From contig MU271146.1 in assembly GCA_021432605.1 (NCBI GenBank), positions 2,604,001-2,668,000 on the forward strand: a stretch of DNA of 64,000 nt. Reading direction: 5' to 3'. Source of the stretch: Coniochaeta sp. PMI_546 (Eukaryota > Ascomycota > Sordariomycetes > Coniochaetales > Coniochaetaceae). The notes under the pieces are model-generated. The model was given only the letters and a program-made list of their open reading frames with translations, made no database searches and was not told where the DNA came from. Shown here piece after piece: positions 9,523-21,689 of the stretch. Position 1 is the stretch's first letter. Every line of letters starts with the position of its first letter. Both the position numbers and the translations under genes were made by a program.

Positions 9523-11021
9523 GTTGGCGAGATGCAGGCGTTGTAGAGTCAGTCAATACTATGTTAGAGGCAGTCAAAGTCGCACCGAGAGTTACGGTGT
9601 CATCGGGTCGACGCTACGAGGGTCCAGTAGCCTGGATTCTGGGTCTTCTATATACTCATACTGTTCCATTATCCTCCACGGAAAATGCCCGATGTCATGG
9701 ACTACCCCGGCAACAAGCATTTACAGATCCGGGGAATAAAAGCTTAAACAGACATACGCCCGACATTGAGTGTCCAGGATTCAGCCTGTTTGTATATTGA
9801 TGAAATCAACAGTCACGCTCGACACTCTCCATTCTACGTTTGGGTGTGCCATTCAATAATCTGGCCGGACTGGGAAATGGTTTACTTGTCGATCAGAGAA
9901 CATATTGAGTGTCTGGTGTGAGCTATGTTGTCATTGCTAGATAGCAAGGGGCAAGTGTGGAGGTGACATATGACCCGTTGACTAGTTTTGTGGGAGCGAA
10001 GTAGGTGAGGGAGACTCTGATATAGGCGCACGGCTCCATGTTATATTACCAATAAGCGGTTAATTGTTTGCAGCTGCTGCGCGAACTTGAGTCTTGTGCG
10101 AGCATACCGTTATATGTGATATGATATCACCGCCATATCACGCCATTATTGGTCATGAGAATGAGCTGTGAAGATGCTGGCATGTCTGGTTTCTATACGT
10201 CGTGGATCGAGTCCACGGGATCGTCACTTCCTATGAAAGCATGACGATAACTTGATCGAAAGCAAACTGAGCATCGCAACATGAACGTACCTTTACTACC
10301 TCTCCTTCACCCTAGGCCACCAGCTCAAGAGCACCTCATATCAAGTGAACAAGGCTTTACAGGGTACACGGTCATCTTGGTACACTTGTCTCTCTATGTC
10401 AGAAACCGGGTGATACTATGGCTTCCCCACAAAGTCTCGGAGCTTAAATGAAGGTTTGGGACGCCATATAGGAGTTTCCAAAAATAAGCACACTATAGAA
10501 GAACTTATTATTGGCAGGCAAGTCAAGTTCGGCATACAATCTGAGGCCGGCGTTGGTCAACGTCGACATCTGGGCCGATGCGAGCGTCATGCCAAAACAC
10601 CGTGAGCCGTCCCACCTATTCCGAGTGCCCATATATGTTTATCCTGGAACCTAGTACTTAGACAGACAGTGAGATGTTCCATCGATCGCCACAGATGATC
10701 AGCTGCTTGGCGTATGCCTCCAATCCAGAAAGTCACGGTGGGCAGACGGCAGATATAGTAGGCTCCGGCTGACATTTTTACCGGGACGAGGAGTGAGCGT
10801 TGTCCTGGCACATCGTGACAGGATGGGGTAGAAATGGTACTTCCTTAGCAGTCCGAGCTTGTAATGTGCAGTTACTATCATCTCGTCTTGTTCGATGACG
10901 ATTTGCAAGGAAAGTGACCAGAGCATAAAATTCACAGCATAGATCGTCGTGAAAGTAGGTTATTCCAAGGGGCTGTCGGCTGGACACTACCTTCGCTCAA
11001 AACAGTGACCCAAGTGCACCC
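9523..11021. other. 1.5-kb stretch without a supported gene
   Basis: Contains the promoter of the glycine-rich gene (TATATA near 9648-9655). The short open frames, including minus-strand ones at 10444-10987, overlap each other and lack domains or signal peptides. I see no repeat or transposon end. Confidence 0.45.
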
Positions 11022-12224
11022 CTAGCCCTTCGCCTCGTTCTCCTCCTTGATCTTCCTCCTGAAATTGACAGGCAGTCCCCTCTCAACTCTAAACTGCTCG
11101 GCCTCCTTCTCAACCGCCTGCACCAGGCCCTCTCGCCACCCACCGACTACATCCTGCCTCCACGTCATCTTTCCACCCAACGACCAAGTCAAGACCTCCT
11201 CCGCCCGCGCTGCGCCGCTTGGGCTCTCCAGTAAGCCCACCGCAACATCGACCATGTCCTGCCGCTCGTCGCAGGCGTAGAATACCGTCGCCGAGCAGCG
11301 GCTGCAGAAATACCGCTGCGCGTCAGGGGAGCTCTCATAAAGAGCCAAGGTCCCGAGACGAGGATCGCGATGTTCAGACGGAGCCGAAACGGCCTTTTTG
11401 AGTTCGACAGCTGTCTGTGGGAACGTAGATCCCGACTGGGCTGAAGACTTCTCGGCAAAGTGGATATGCTGCAGTAACGCAAAAGTCCAGTTCACGATAT
11501 CCGTGCCCGTTGCCGAGCGGCACGAGTCGCACGCGTCAAAGGACGCGAGGAGCTTCTTGGTTTCTGGGTCAACGAAGAAGGGGAGCGCGGCGTCAGGTGG
11601 GAAAGAGGAAAAATCCGGTCGAAGCACCAAGTTGACGCCGCGACACTTGCACCAGATAGGTACTTCGATAGGGCCTTGGGCAGAAGGGGGGGACGATGCA
11701 GAGGTAGGCCAGTCGGCCGATAGCTCGGGACTGGTGCCTTTTCCAGCGATCCATCGTCTGGCGGGGGTACCATCAGAATTGGGATGTCGCAGCCACACAG
11801 ATGCACCACCATCGACGGTATCTCCAACGAATATGTGGTCGGTTATACGGATCAGATTCGGGTGGGCCGCGTTCGCCAGCGTGCCGCTAAAGACGCCGGT
11901 GGTGACGGGACCGTCAGGACCCTCGTAGCGGCATTCAAAGAACATGGGCGTGCCACAGGTGCCGCAGAAGAGTATTTTGACTTTGGAGGTGAATTCGAAG
12001 CGGTGCAAGTCCGACTTGTAGATAGCGTCGGGTGGGCCCGGCCAGTCAACGTCCATGCTGTGCATGGCGCCCGTCGAGTGGCGGCACGAGGTACAATGAC
12101 AGCAGCTTGCCTCTATGGGGAGGCTTGATGCTGGAACGCTTGCTGTGAAGGTGTGCGCCTTGCAGAGGCATTGTGAAGTGAGGCTGACCGCTTGGCCTTG
12201 GTTGTTATCCTGGATCGCCGCCAT
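11022..12224 (-). CDS. Protein with two tandem GFA/CENP-V zinc-binding domains
   Basis: Single exon, 400 aa, ATG at 12224. The first domain (residues ~15-150) has the cysteine set CxC at 19-21, CCHCTSC at 41-47 and CGTC at 87-90. The second (~185-340) repeats it: CKC at 192-194, CDSC at 232-235, CSRC at 307-310. This is the zinc-binding pattern of the glutathione-dependent formaldehyde-activating (GFA) fold, a fungal multigene family. Most single-domain members are shorter, so the two-domain layout points to an internal duplication. The true substrate of fungal GFA proteins is mostly untested, so a role in S-hydroxymethylglutathione formation is only a family hint. Confidence 0.85.
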   Translation of the reverse strand: MAAIQDNNQGQAVSLTSQCLCKAHTFTASVPASSLPIEASCCHCTSCRHSTGAMHSMDVDWPGPPDAIYKSDLHRFEFTSKVKILFCGTCGTPMFFECRYEGPDGPVTTGVFSGTLANAAHPNLIRITDHIFVGDTVDGGASVWLRHPNSDGTPARRWIAGKGTSPELSADWPTSASSPPSAQGPIEVPIWCKCRGVNLVLRPDFSSFPPDAALPFFVDPETKKLLASFDACDSCRSATGTDIVNWTFALLQHIHFAEKSSAQSGSTFPQTAVELKKAVSAPSEHRDPRLGTLALYESSPDAQRYFCSRCSATVFYACDERQDMVDVAVGLLESPSGAARAEEVLTWSLGGKMTWRQDVVGGWREGLVQAVEKEAEQFRVERGLPVNFRRKIKEENEAKG

Positions 12225-12763
12225 GCCGTACTTGAGAGGATCTCGTGCGTCTTGGATGTTTATAGTTAATATGCGAGTTGTTGGAGAGAAACACGTTGCA
12301 GTGATGAAGAAGAAGTGGTCAACATCGTCTCCAAGGCAGCTATATATCCCGGTCCTTGTCTCTTCGTCGGCGAGAATTTCGTCCGCAGGATACTATAGCG
12401 CGTCGATCCCACTCGTAAGCAAAATGGAAAGTGAAGCAACCGCGGCGGACGTCAGGACGCGACTTACCGGGATTGTTTGCAGGGCTAGCGTCATACTGCA
12501 TCCCGGAGCGCGGGGCAAGGCACGCCCTTTGACATGTCGTGGCACAGAACGAGACGGTCAATTAGAACAGAAACCACCACGAGATCGTGGGTTAGCCTAT
12601 TATATTTGTACGGTGTTGGAAGAGGAACAGACACAGAAAGCCACCAAAACCCCTCAACTCCGCCCTATATATATGCAAAACGTGAGATGGGACAGATGTA
12701 GCAGTCGTCTCACGATACAGGCGTGTCGTGCTCGGCCGACTACGCAAAGAACTCAGATACAGT
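12225..12763. other. Intergenic stretch
   Basis: Upstream flank of the GFA gene and 3' flank of the Ytp1-like gene. No further gene supported. Confidence 0.4.
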
Positions 12764-14469
12764 TCAAGGGAGTGCCACCCGATCACTGTTTCGTCCAATG
12801 GTGTTCGGACTTCCTAACCCGTTGTCATCTTCTGCGGCATCCTCTTTGAGCAGCTTCCTCCTCGCAGCCGATTCCTCGTCTTCATCATCAGTCATGAGAC
12901 CGTCCAACTCGAACTCCTCGGCATCTCGCAGCTGCACCCCTTCTGGTCTCCGGACGCTGCTGTACCCAGCACGGCCGTTGGCAGTCGCTGATGTCTTGGT
13001 GGGAGCATTCACATTGGTGTCGTAGAGATGAATGAGCATAAGGACGAAGAGGAATAGCAGGAAGGCCAGGCTGTATAGGATCAGGATATAGGCGACGTGA
13101 TCGATGCCAGCGCTGGCGACAAGGTGCATCTGTTCCTCGGTGGCGCCCATGAAGAGGAACCCGGATGCATAGAGAAGCTACAAACGATTAGTGACTGCAC
13201 CACTGTGTACAAGCGAGGTCGGAGACAACTTACGAAGACAGGGACATATTGGAAGCTATGCGTATCGAAGCCAGTCTCGGAAATTGACTGCTTGTCCTGA
13301 AGAACGAACGAGATCTCGATCATACGCGTCAGTCCGGCAGCCATGAGCGAGTATCCGAAAATCTTGTGTGTCATGGCGCTGATGGGCAGGTCTTGCGGAT
13401 GCGCCGACATAGCCCATCCAGTCATAAGTAGGACGAATCCAGGTATAAAGTTCCTCTTGGGTTGACCATCACGACCCCTGCTCAGCCAGACACCAGCAAG
13501 GCCAGCAGACCACCAGATGATCCCCATCGTAGTGTGCTGCCAGTCGTTCCTGACCCAGGCAGTTCCCCACCTGTGCTCGGTGAAAGTGTTGACGCAACCC
13601 CATGCCGCAATCACGACGCTGTCGAAGAATTCCTGCGACCGTCCGGTCCGCTTCAGCCACAGCTGCCCGACCAGGAGAAGGATAGTAAGGAGGATGCCGT
13701 AGGCGATGAAAGCACTGCCCATGATGAAGTGCGCCAGACATTGGCCGAGGTGGTCGCCTTGACAGAAACCGAGTGCTGTAATCCCGCCAAAGAGCATCTG
13801 CACCCAAGAGATAAGGGGGAAAGCCTTGCCGTTGACACTGTGTATGATGCGGATGACGGGTCGGATGCGGCCGTGGATGCCCTTCTCGAGATGAAGCTTG
13901 AGATACAACCCGAGGGCGACTTGGCCAAACATCTGGAAGTAGAGTATGTTCGCGAACTTGGAGTGCACATTATTCGGGACGAATTCGCGGCCTTTGTGCA
14001 TGTGCCCGAGGAAGTAGCCCAAGATAGCGAGGGCCGTCGCTAAGACTTGTAAGGGGACGTGCCATCGGTTCTTGATCATCTGAAGAAGAAAAAGGAGTTC
14101 AGTTTTGCGGTCGTCTGAAGAGCAGTCGTGTTCGCAGTACTCACGCCAAGAACCATGCCGACCGGGAACAGTACGCCAAAGGCGAACATTTGGAGGAAGA
14201 TATGGATCCATAGAACCGTATCCTGCATCATACACTGTCAGCCACCATTCGCCAGTCCACCGTCCCTAATTCGAATAGCATACAATAGGATCTTTCGAGA
14301 TGGTCTCCCCCTCTTCTATGTGATCGGTCCCATGTTCGTGGCCCAGCGCCATGGGTAAGCAGGCCGCGGCGGCAATCAGTAGAGCTGCTCTGCGTAAAGG
14401 CGTCGAGGTCGACATATATCGTGCGGTCGACACGGAGCCCCCAGCCGGGGCGGCGTGTGGTGGCATCAT
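12764..14469 (-). CDS. Ytp1-like multi-pass membrane protein
   Basis: Four exons, complement(join(12764..13177,13234..14079,14145..14222,14284..14469)), 507 aa from the first ATG. A second in-frame ATG at 14415 (MSTSTPLRRAALLIAAA) gives a better signal peptide and may be the true start. After HEHGTDHIEEGE comes exon 2 (DTVLWIHIFLQMFAFGVLFPVG), the cytochrome-b561-like segment of the Ytp1 family. About ten further hydrophobic segments follow, with histidines inside or beside them (GHMHKG, HSKFAN, HRWGTAW, DWQHTTMG, AHPQDLP). The tail (DGLMTDDEDEESAARRK) is acidic and cytosolic. Yeast Ytp1 is a membrane protein of unclear function; the b561-like histidines suggest haem binding, which is inference. 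Confidence 0.8.
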
Positions 14470-15270
14470 GGCTTGTTTCGAGTTCGGATGTCAGACCCCT
14501 CCTGCCCCTGGATATCGCAGAATGGTACGGCTCGTACGGTGGTGGCGTGTCTGTCGCCAGAGGATTCGAGTTGGCGCAGTTAACACTTCACCAACCCATC
14601 AACCTCAACATGTAGAAAAGGTGTAAATGGTAGGTGCTTGGAATAAGGACCGTAAGCTGTACAAAAGAGACAAGAGGAGAAGCGTGTCGCAGGTCTGCAA
14701 AGGGATCAAAGAACAAATTGCCATTCGCATTGGCATCGGATATTGCGGCGTCCCGCTGCAAGCTGACCGCGAGCCGCAGATGGCCAGATGCATGATTACC
14801 GAGCTAAGCCTAAAGCAGGAAGGCGCGTTACACTTGCTGACGGACAGCCATACCTGATTCGGGGTTGCCAGCTGGGGGTGGGAGGATGCTCAAGTCACGA
14901 TCTCGTCTTTAACAAGCTGCTCTGCGGTACTTGTCGGCTATCTCAACAGCTGGCAGCAAAGAGGTGTTTCGTCAGCACTGGCCAAAACCGCGTACCTTGA
15001 GAAGATTATTACCCTGAGTACGGTATCTTCCACCTTGCAGGTTACGTAGCTCTTATGTTCCATAAAGTCTGGTACCTAGATAGATTCTAACAGAATCCGG
15101 TACCGTGGTTTATGCTTGCGACACGTATCTCACGATCATGTTAATTTGGCCACAGAGAGGCAAAAGCAATTGGCTGCTCTTGTAAATATCACACGTCTCG
15201 GCAGCGACCATGAGAAGTTCGAGAGTGCGTGGTTCATGGTTGGCCGGCGGAGGCGGAGGCGGAGAGCTAC
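14470..15270. other. Intergenic stretch
   Basis: 5' flank of the Ytp1-like gene and 3' flank of the M20 gene. Short frames here lack any protein signature. Confidence 0.45.
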
Positions 15271-16539
15271 CTACTCGGCCGCTTTTATCATGTCCAACTC
15301 CCACTCCTTCTTCATCTCCGCCGCAAAAGCATCGTCAGTCAAGACCTTCCATCCCACCACCGCCATACCTTTGCCACACTCGATAGCCCTCTCAAGCGCA
15401 TCCTGCGTCCCCGCCGCGGCCGTAAACCCTTTCGTGTGGTTCGCCGCTCCGTCCTTGCTGTCGATGCCAAACGCGCCATGGAATCCGGGACACGCATACG
15501 TCACGTCACCCATGTCCGTACTCCCGGCCAAGAACCCCACCGACTCGTCGTAGAGCACCGTCCCAGCCGGCATAGCCTCGACATAAGCCCTGCAGAGCGC
15601 CCCGCTCGACCGCACATCTGCGTACGAGTTGAGCGCCTCGTACCGGACCTCGCAGCCCGTCGCGGTGGCTGCCCCCTCGAAACACTTCCGCACCCTTTCC
15701 CACAACCGCTGCGCGTTGGAGCGCGTGTCGCTTCGGACATAGTACTCGACGCAGCAGTGCGCCGGCGTGACGTTGGGTCGGTCTCCCGCCGAGCGGAACA
15801 CGCCGTGGATGCGCTCGTGCGGCTTGATGTGCTGACGCATCATGGAGATGGCGTTGTATGACAGGCACACCGCATCGAGTGCGTTGACGCCGTCCCACGG
15901 GGCAATCGCCGCGTGCGCCTCCTTGCCTGTGAAGTAGGCGCGCATCTTGACGTTGGCCAGCATGCGCACAAATGCCACACCCCGGAGAGGTGCGGGTAGC
16001 TTGTGGCCCGGTCCTGGGTGAATCATCAGACAGGCGTCTGCCCCCTTGTAGGCGCCAGCCTCGAGGAGCTTCAGCTTGCCGCCGCCGCCTTCCTCGGCCG
16101 GGGTGCCGAGAAGTCGGACGCGGCCCGGCTTGCCAGACTTCTTGAGAGCGGCAGCGACGCCGAGGAAGGCGGCAAAGGCGGCCGAGGCGATGAGATTATG
16201 GCCGCATGCGTGGCCGATGCCGGGGAGTGCATCGTACTCGGCGTTGTAGATCACAAGCCGGCCACCAGTACCATACTCGGCCACGAAGGAAGTTTCCAGC
16301 CCGTATGCTTTGGGAGTGACATCGAAGTTTAGGTAGCGCAGGTGAGTGACGAAGGCGTCGTGCGCCTTGTACTCCTCGTACGCCAGCTCTGGGTTCGAGT
16401 GGATGTGCTGGTTGAGGTTGGAGATTTCAGCGTGACGGGCGTCGATCTCGCTGTAGATGACGCCGGTTATATCATCCCGCTTGGTCTCCAAGGGGAGCGA
16501 GTTAGTCGACGATCCCGGACTTGGTTCCTGGTGTGCCAT
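15271..16539 (-). CDS. M20-family amidohydrolase (PM20D2-like)
   Basis: Single exon, 422 aa, ATG at 16539. Metal-ligand motifs of the M20D branch are visible: EYDALP at 101-106, HACGH at 110-114, PAEEGGGGK at 147-155 and MIHPG at 172-176, with the dimerisation insert after them and a late GSTDMGDV block. The family removes acyl groups from amino acids or dipeptides; the closest subgroup by motif is PM20D2 (beta-alanyl dipeptidase type). There is no signal peptide, so a cytosolic enzyme is likely. The C-terminal half is GC-rich with several long shadow frames on both strands, but only this frame carries motifs. Confidence 0.87.
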   Translation of the reverse strand: MAHQEPSPGSSTNSLPLETKRDDITGVIYSEIDARHAEISNLNQHIHSNPELAYEEYKAHDAFVTHLRYLNFDVTPKAYGLETSFVAEYGTGGRLVIYNAEYDALPGIGHACGHNLIASAAFAAFLGVAAALKKSGKPGRVRLLGTPAEEGGGGKLKLLEAGAYKGADACLMIHPGPGHKLPAPLRGVAFVRMLANVKMRAYFTGKEAHAAIAPWDGVNALDAVCLSYNAISMMRQHIKPHERIHGVFRSAGDRPNVTPAHCCVEYYVRSDTRSNAQRLWERVRKCFEGAATATGCEVRYEALNSYADVRSSGALCRAYVEAMPAGTVLYDESVGFLAGSTDMGDVTYACPGFHGAFGIDSKDGAANHTKGFTAAAGTQDALERAIECGKGMAVVGWKVLTDDAFAAEMKKEWELDMIKAAE

Positions 16540-19036
16540 CTTGCGTGGTTACCACGGTGTTATGTAATTCAGCCTGTCCCTTTTCTTCCCTCCAGGTCAC
16601 AGTTGGATGAGGCAAGGCGCAGAGGAATTTAAGCGAGCTTAACTTCTGGATAGACCCTGGGTATCTATATGCTGGGTGCTGAATGGGGAACCTCGTAGAT
16701 CATGAAGTTCGGAAAATGACAGACGCCTCCTGTCTCTGAATGGGACCACTACTCTGTTATGGAATGACCAAGACAAGGACTTTTGCAAACAGGACAGCGA
16801 GTACGCAGCTAGATCTCCGATCTTGATCGTCGGCTTGAGGTTGGCTTCCGGGGGCCGACAGCGGACTGCATGACGTCCTTTTCCCTACAGTAAGCCGTTT
16901 CCAGCGACAAGCGCCCCACAGATGTGCTGTGCTACCGCAGCGTGTGCATTGGTCAACGTTCAATCAGGTGATTCGCGGCATCACAGGAATGCGCCATGGA
17001 CGGTGCCGAGCCTCGTCTCCTCTTCCGACGAATTGAAGACCAAGGCGTATTGTTTTACTGTGCCTAACGGCTGTGTCAGGTACTTTTGAGGCCTTGGACA
17101 TTGACGGATATGGTAGTGGTTAGCAACGCTGCTCAACAAACTTGCCCATTCACGAGAAATTACAATACTTCGGGCTGTCGCGAGGTGAGGGGTGAAATCT
17201 ACTTATGCTTCCGGGTCTGGTGCATCCAAGCTGTACCTTGTCTGTTGTCTGGGCAAGGTAACAGTGGTTGTGGTATCTGGACATTCATTCACAACCACCC
17301 ACGCCGTACAGACGAACCAATGTATCCCTTGTCTCACAACAATTTTTTACAAGAATCTAGAGCTCAGCATCTCGAGCTGACTTATTCAGGAGCGGCGCAG
17401 CTTTTGCCGGCCTTGGTGTGCGTGCTCGTTCGGACCTTCTGTGCGCCTTTGATCTTGACGACGAGGCCGGCGATGAGAGCAAGCATGTATAGATCCAGGC
17501 ATTATGCATAACTCCTTGGAAGAACGTGTTGATTACCTGTATCTGGAACAGGGTTACTGCTAAGCTGTCGAGGTACTAGACCTGAGAGCCATGTACTTTG
17601 TTACGCCATACTCGCTGATCGAAGACCTGGATCTACTGGCTCACAACCTCCGAGTGTGCAAGGGTATCTTTGCTGCTTCTTCTGATGCAATGCAAGAAAT
17701 TGCTAGAAATCTTGGTGAGCTCAATCTGGACTGGACACGGGCTCTTGTCAAGTGCTTCCAAGCCTGAGGTGCTTTGTGGAGGCATGTGTGTGAAGTCCCG
17801 AATTTGCACTCAAAACAGTTCACCTTTCATCACGGCGTCTGGGGGCACGGTAGGCTGGCTTCAGGCTGCGGCGGTCTTGTCCCAGGTCGCCAGTAATGCC
17901 AGCCTATCTCTATGAGCTTCAGTTGAAGAAGCTAGCACTTCGTCCCCGCAGGAGGAATACTAGCGGTGCAAAGCGATGGCGACGCGGCTGATGTTCACCA
18001 AAAGTGAAAGGTATTTAGTCGGCGGCGGGAACTGCCTAGCGTGGCTGTCTGTCCGTCATGACCCACATTGGTGAGGACCAAATGGTACGTAAGCTTCAGC
18101 CCTGCAGTTCTTTCAGGGCTTGTACACTACCTTATGTTTCGATATCGTGCATAGCATGATCGCTGCTCCCGATGTAGTGTATGTAGGGCATGAGCCCAAG
18201 ATAGTGCCAATGAATTGCAGCAAAAAGGTCCGAAATAATGCAGATCAAAATGGAAAAGTTGCATACCAATAGCATCGTTTGACGACCAATCACTTGTGAG
18301 CTGACTGCAATACAGGCGACTCAGCTTCCACTTTGCCGCGTGGCTGAGTTCTAGGCCCGTCAATATGGATGCGCCCTTCTGTGGGCCAGAAGCTGCACTT
18401 TGCCTGGACCTGGTTGAGACTTGTGTTTGCTATTCGCTGCATTTTACGACAACCACCAACGCCAAGCCGGCGGCTTAGTGTTACCAAATGGGACCCGACA
18501 TCGACAAGAAGGATCAGCAAGGTTCCATTTGGCCTCGGCTTACCTTATCATCAGGTCGAACTTTGATCCAAGGGGGGTAGTCTGGTGGCATCGTGGACCC
18601 TTTGCGTCCCCGTAGCAGAGCACAGGTTACAGATTTAGCGTTAAACTATGAAGACCTGGGAGAAATGCAACCACGGTGCCTCCGGCTTGAGGCACCAACC
18701 GGCGCTACAATCGATGTCCCATCCACTGGTAGGACATTCCGGAGAAGACGCACGCCCACACACCTCGACACTGCCAAGCCTCGGGCGTGTGAGCAGAGTG
18801 GTGTCATCGTGTGAGAGGCGTCCCTGGCGTAAGGCTGAGGATAGGAACGCTAGGTTCCTAGCCTTTACCTTATCCCGTGGTCTTAGAACTGCGGCGCTCC
18901 CACCAATCGCATATATAAACCCTAAAGGGTCTCTGCCGTTCATGTAGACCTCTGTGACCACCCAGCTACCTTCTCCGTCAACAGTTCGGCCGGGAGTAAA
19001 CGTACCTAGTCAGATATCCTGTATCATCCTTGCACA
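16540..19036. other. 2.5-kb stretch without a supported gene
   Basis: Short overlapping open frames occur on both strands, but none has a domain, signal peptide or convincing exon chain. The right end is the lipoxygenase promoter. Confidence 0.45.
18912..18919 (+). promoter_or_regulatory. TATA box of the lipoxygenase gene
   Basis: TATATAAA lies 118 bases before the ATG at 19037, a typical distance for a fungal gene with a 60-90 base leader. Confidence 0.6.
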
Positions 19037-21270
19037 ATGGTGACCGTTCCTCTCCCTCCTCTGCCTGCTCCTCCACCATATACCCCTAGGGTGGATGTGA
19101 AGGCTATATTCCAGCATGACGACGAGAAGAAGTTTCTGAGTGCGTTGCCGGCTCGGATCCAGGATGCTCCTCTGCCTAGCTTCGATCCTGGCGTCCTGAA
19201 TAACGAGCTTCTGAACCTGAGCATCTATCAGAAGCTCGACCCCGATGACCCCACCAAGACACAAGATGCTGGAGGAAACATAACCAAAGGTACCTATGCA
19301 GGCACTCAAGTTGCTTTGACTCAGCTCTACTCTCGTATTGAGCAAAGGTAAAGATGATCCTGGGTCCCACCAACATGTGGAGATACTGACGTGTCCCCAG
19401 CTATGCCACTTACTTCGATGTACTCGCTGTTGAACCAACACTGCCGCGGTATATCGATCTTGAGGAGAAGAAGGCGTCCTACAAGTTCACGCCCTATCCC
19501 ACCCTTGAAGACGGCAGTCAAGCACCGTTTCCGCCGCACCTGGACCACATTCCTGCACAGGATGATGTCGCCCAGTGGAAGATCTTCAACGTACTGGGCA
19601 TAGCCGAAGCTACCGTCCTGCTCCAGAAGGTCATGCCCGATGAGTTCCTAGGGAAGACGAAGGACTGGATCCTCTCCAAGGAGAGAGAAGTTGTTGCTGG
19701 AAGCCCTCAGACGGGCCTGACGATCCAGGATGTCGTCGACTACAACAAACACAACCGCAAGTCGGCAACCGATATCGCGAGAGGCGAAAATCTCGGCCTC
19801 CTCGACGACTGGTACAGCGACAGGCGCTTCGCGGACCAGCAGTTGAGCGGCTGTAACCCGACGACCATCAAGAATGTCTCGTCTGAGCGACTCGACGAGT
19901 TTCTTAAGGCCGCCAAGGAAAACGGGTACGACAAGTGGGCTGCCGCGCTACCCAAGGCAGACCGAAAATCGCTGTTCATACAAGACAACAGCTACTTTCG
20001 AGAGGCGATTGGCGTCAAGGATCCAGCGGGCGAGATGAAGCACAAGCAGGCCTGGAGCGACTTAAATTGGGCATGTGGTTCCGTCAGTCTGTTCCAGCTA
20101 CACCCCGATGGAAAGCTCCACCCGATCGCCATCTGCATCGATTACTTGGGATCGATGGACAAGTCTGTGACCATCTTCAACAAGCGTCTACTTCCGACCG
20201 ATTCCACGACTGGTGAGAAGACAGACTGGGCATGGAGATATGCCAAGACATGCGCTCAAGTCTCAGACTGGCTGGTCCACGAACTGACTGTCCACCTCAC
20301 CAACGCACATCTGATCGAGGAAGCAGTCATCGTGGCAACAAATCGAACAATCCCGATGGAACACGTCATATACAGGATTCTCTCACCGCATTGGTACAAG
20401 ACGCTCTCTCTGAATGCAGGTGCAAGGGCGTCACTCGTGCCGCAGGTCATCGCAGACATTATCGGCTTCAGCCCAGACCAGGCCTTCGCCTTCATCCGGC
20501 ACGGATTTGACAACTTCGACTTCGTCGGCAACTACGTGCCGCACGACCTCGAGAAGCGCGGTTTCCCAACGACCGAGGAAGGGCTCAACGACCCGCGGTA
20601 CAAGAACTATCCGTATGCCAAGAACATGCTTGCGCTCTGGAAGTCACTGCGGACCTACGTCAAGTCAATGTTGGAGCTGTACTACGATAAAGACGACAAG
20701 AACGCAGTGGCGCGCGACGAGCATGTCAAGGCATGGGTCAAGGAGGTCCACACGGCGGCGCATATCAAGACCTTCCCTACCATCACAACCATCGACGAGC
20801 TCACGGACGCGATAACCATGTGCATCCATATTGCGTCGCCCTTCCACACTGCAGTCAACTACCTGCAGAACTTCTACCAGTCCTTCGTCATCGGTCGACC
20901 GCCTATGCTCTGCAGCCAGCCGCCAAAGACGCTGGCACAGCTGCAGGCATTCAAGGAGGTGGACCTCGTGGCGGCGCTGCCGATCAACCGGCAGCGCGAG
21001 TGGTTGCTGGCCGCGCACGTGCCGTGGCTGCTGAGCTTCAAGGTCGAGTCGGACCGCAGCCTGCTCAACTACGCTCTCAGCCAGTGGAACGTGTACAAAA
21101 AGAAGGAGAAGAAGGAGGAACAGCAGGTACGCGACATCAGCGAGATGTTCTATCTGGACTTGTGTCGACTGGCGAAGAAGTTCTACTACAACAGTCGAGA
21201 TATGGATGCCGGGTCTATCCCATACATGGTGCTTGATCCGGCTTCGACCGCGGTGTCGATTCTGATTTAG
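19037..21270 (+). CDS. Intracellular-type lipoxygenase
   Basis: CDS join(19037..19347,19401..21270), 726 aa, one 53-nt intron completing a Ser codon. The catalytic metal site is clear: VHELTVHLTNAH gives His397, His402 and His407 in the classical H-x4-H-x4-H pattern; the second helix PFHTAVNY supplies His586 and Asn590, and the chain ends in Ile (SILI). WRYAKTCAQVSDW just before the His cluster is also typical. Lipoxygenases add O2 to polyunsaturated fatty acids to make hydroperoxides that feed oxylipin signalling. There is no signal peptide, unlike secreted fungal manganese lipoxygenases, so an intracellular enzyme is likely. The metal (Fe or Mn) cannot be told from sequence alone. Neighbours show no oxylipin cluster. 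Confidence 0.92.
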
Positions 21271-21689
21271 GTTTCAAGAGCCTAGGTGGATGTATGATGG
21301 TAGTTTCTGGGATTTTTGTAATTATTTTAGATATTCGGCATTGGAAGTGATTTTGTGAACCAAAATGGAGGGTCATCCGTGACATGTCCTGCTATGTCCG
21401 TCGTCGATTCTCAAAATGAAGTTCTGTCCACACAGGGCTACAGTAATACCTAAGGTTTAGGTACCTAAGCACCACTGGACCCCCACAGCAGTTGCCAAGC
21501 CTTCAGCTCCCCCACTTAGGTCCGTGTAGTCTGTAGAGTCTGGACAGGGGAGAGCAAAAAATTGGCGGTGAGCCATGGCGAGATTGCCCCTCCATGACTT
21601 TTTGACGACGAAGACACCCTTCTCGCCAACCTTCCAACTGTCCTTTGCGCAATCGAATACACAAATCTCTCTTGTTCGTTCTACCAGCC
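21271..21689. other. Intergenic stretch
   Basis: 3' flank of the lipoxygenase gene and promoter/leader of the next gene. Nothing else seen. Confidence 0.45.

Noticed and set aside
20414-21236. Open frames of 90-170 codons overlapping the lipoxygenase in other frames and on the other strand
   Set aside because: Shadows of a GC-rich coding sequence; the lipoxygenase frame carries all catalytic motifs.
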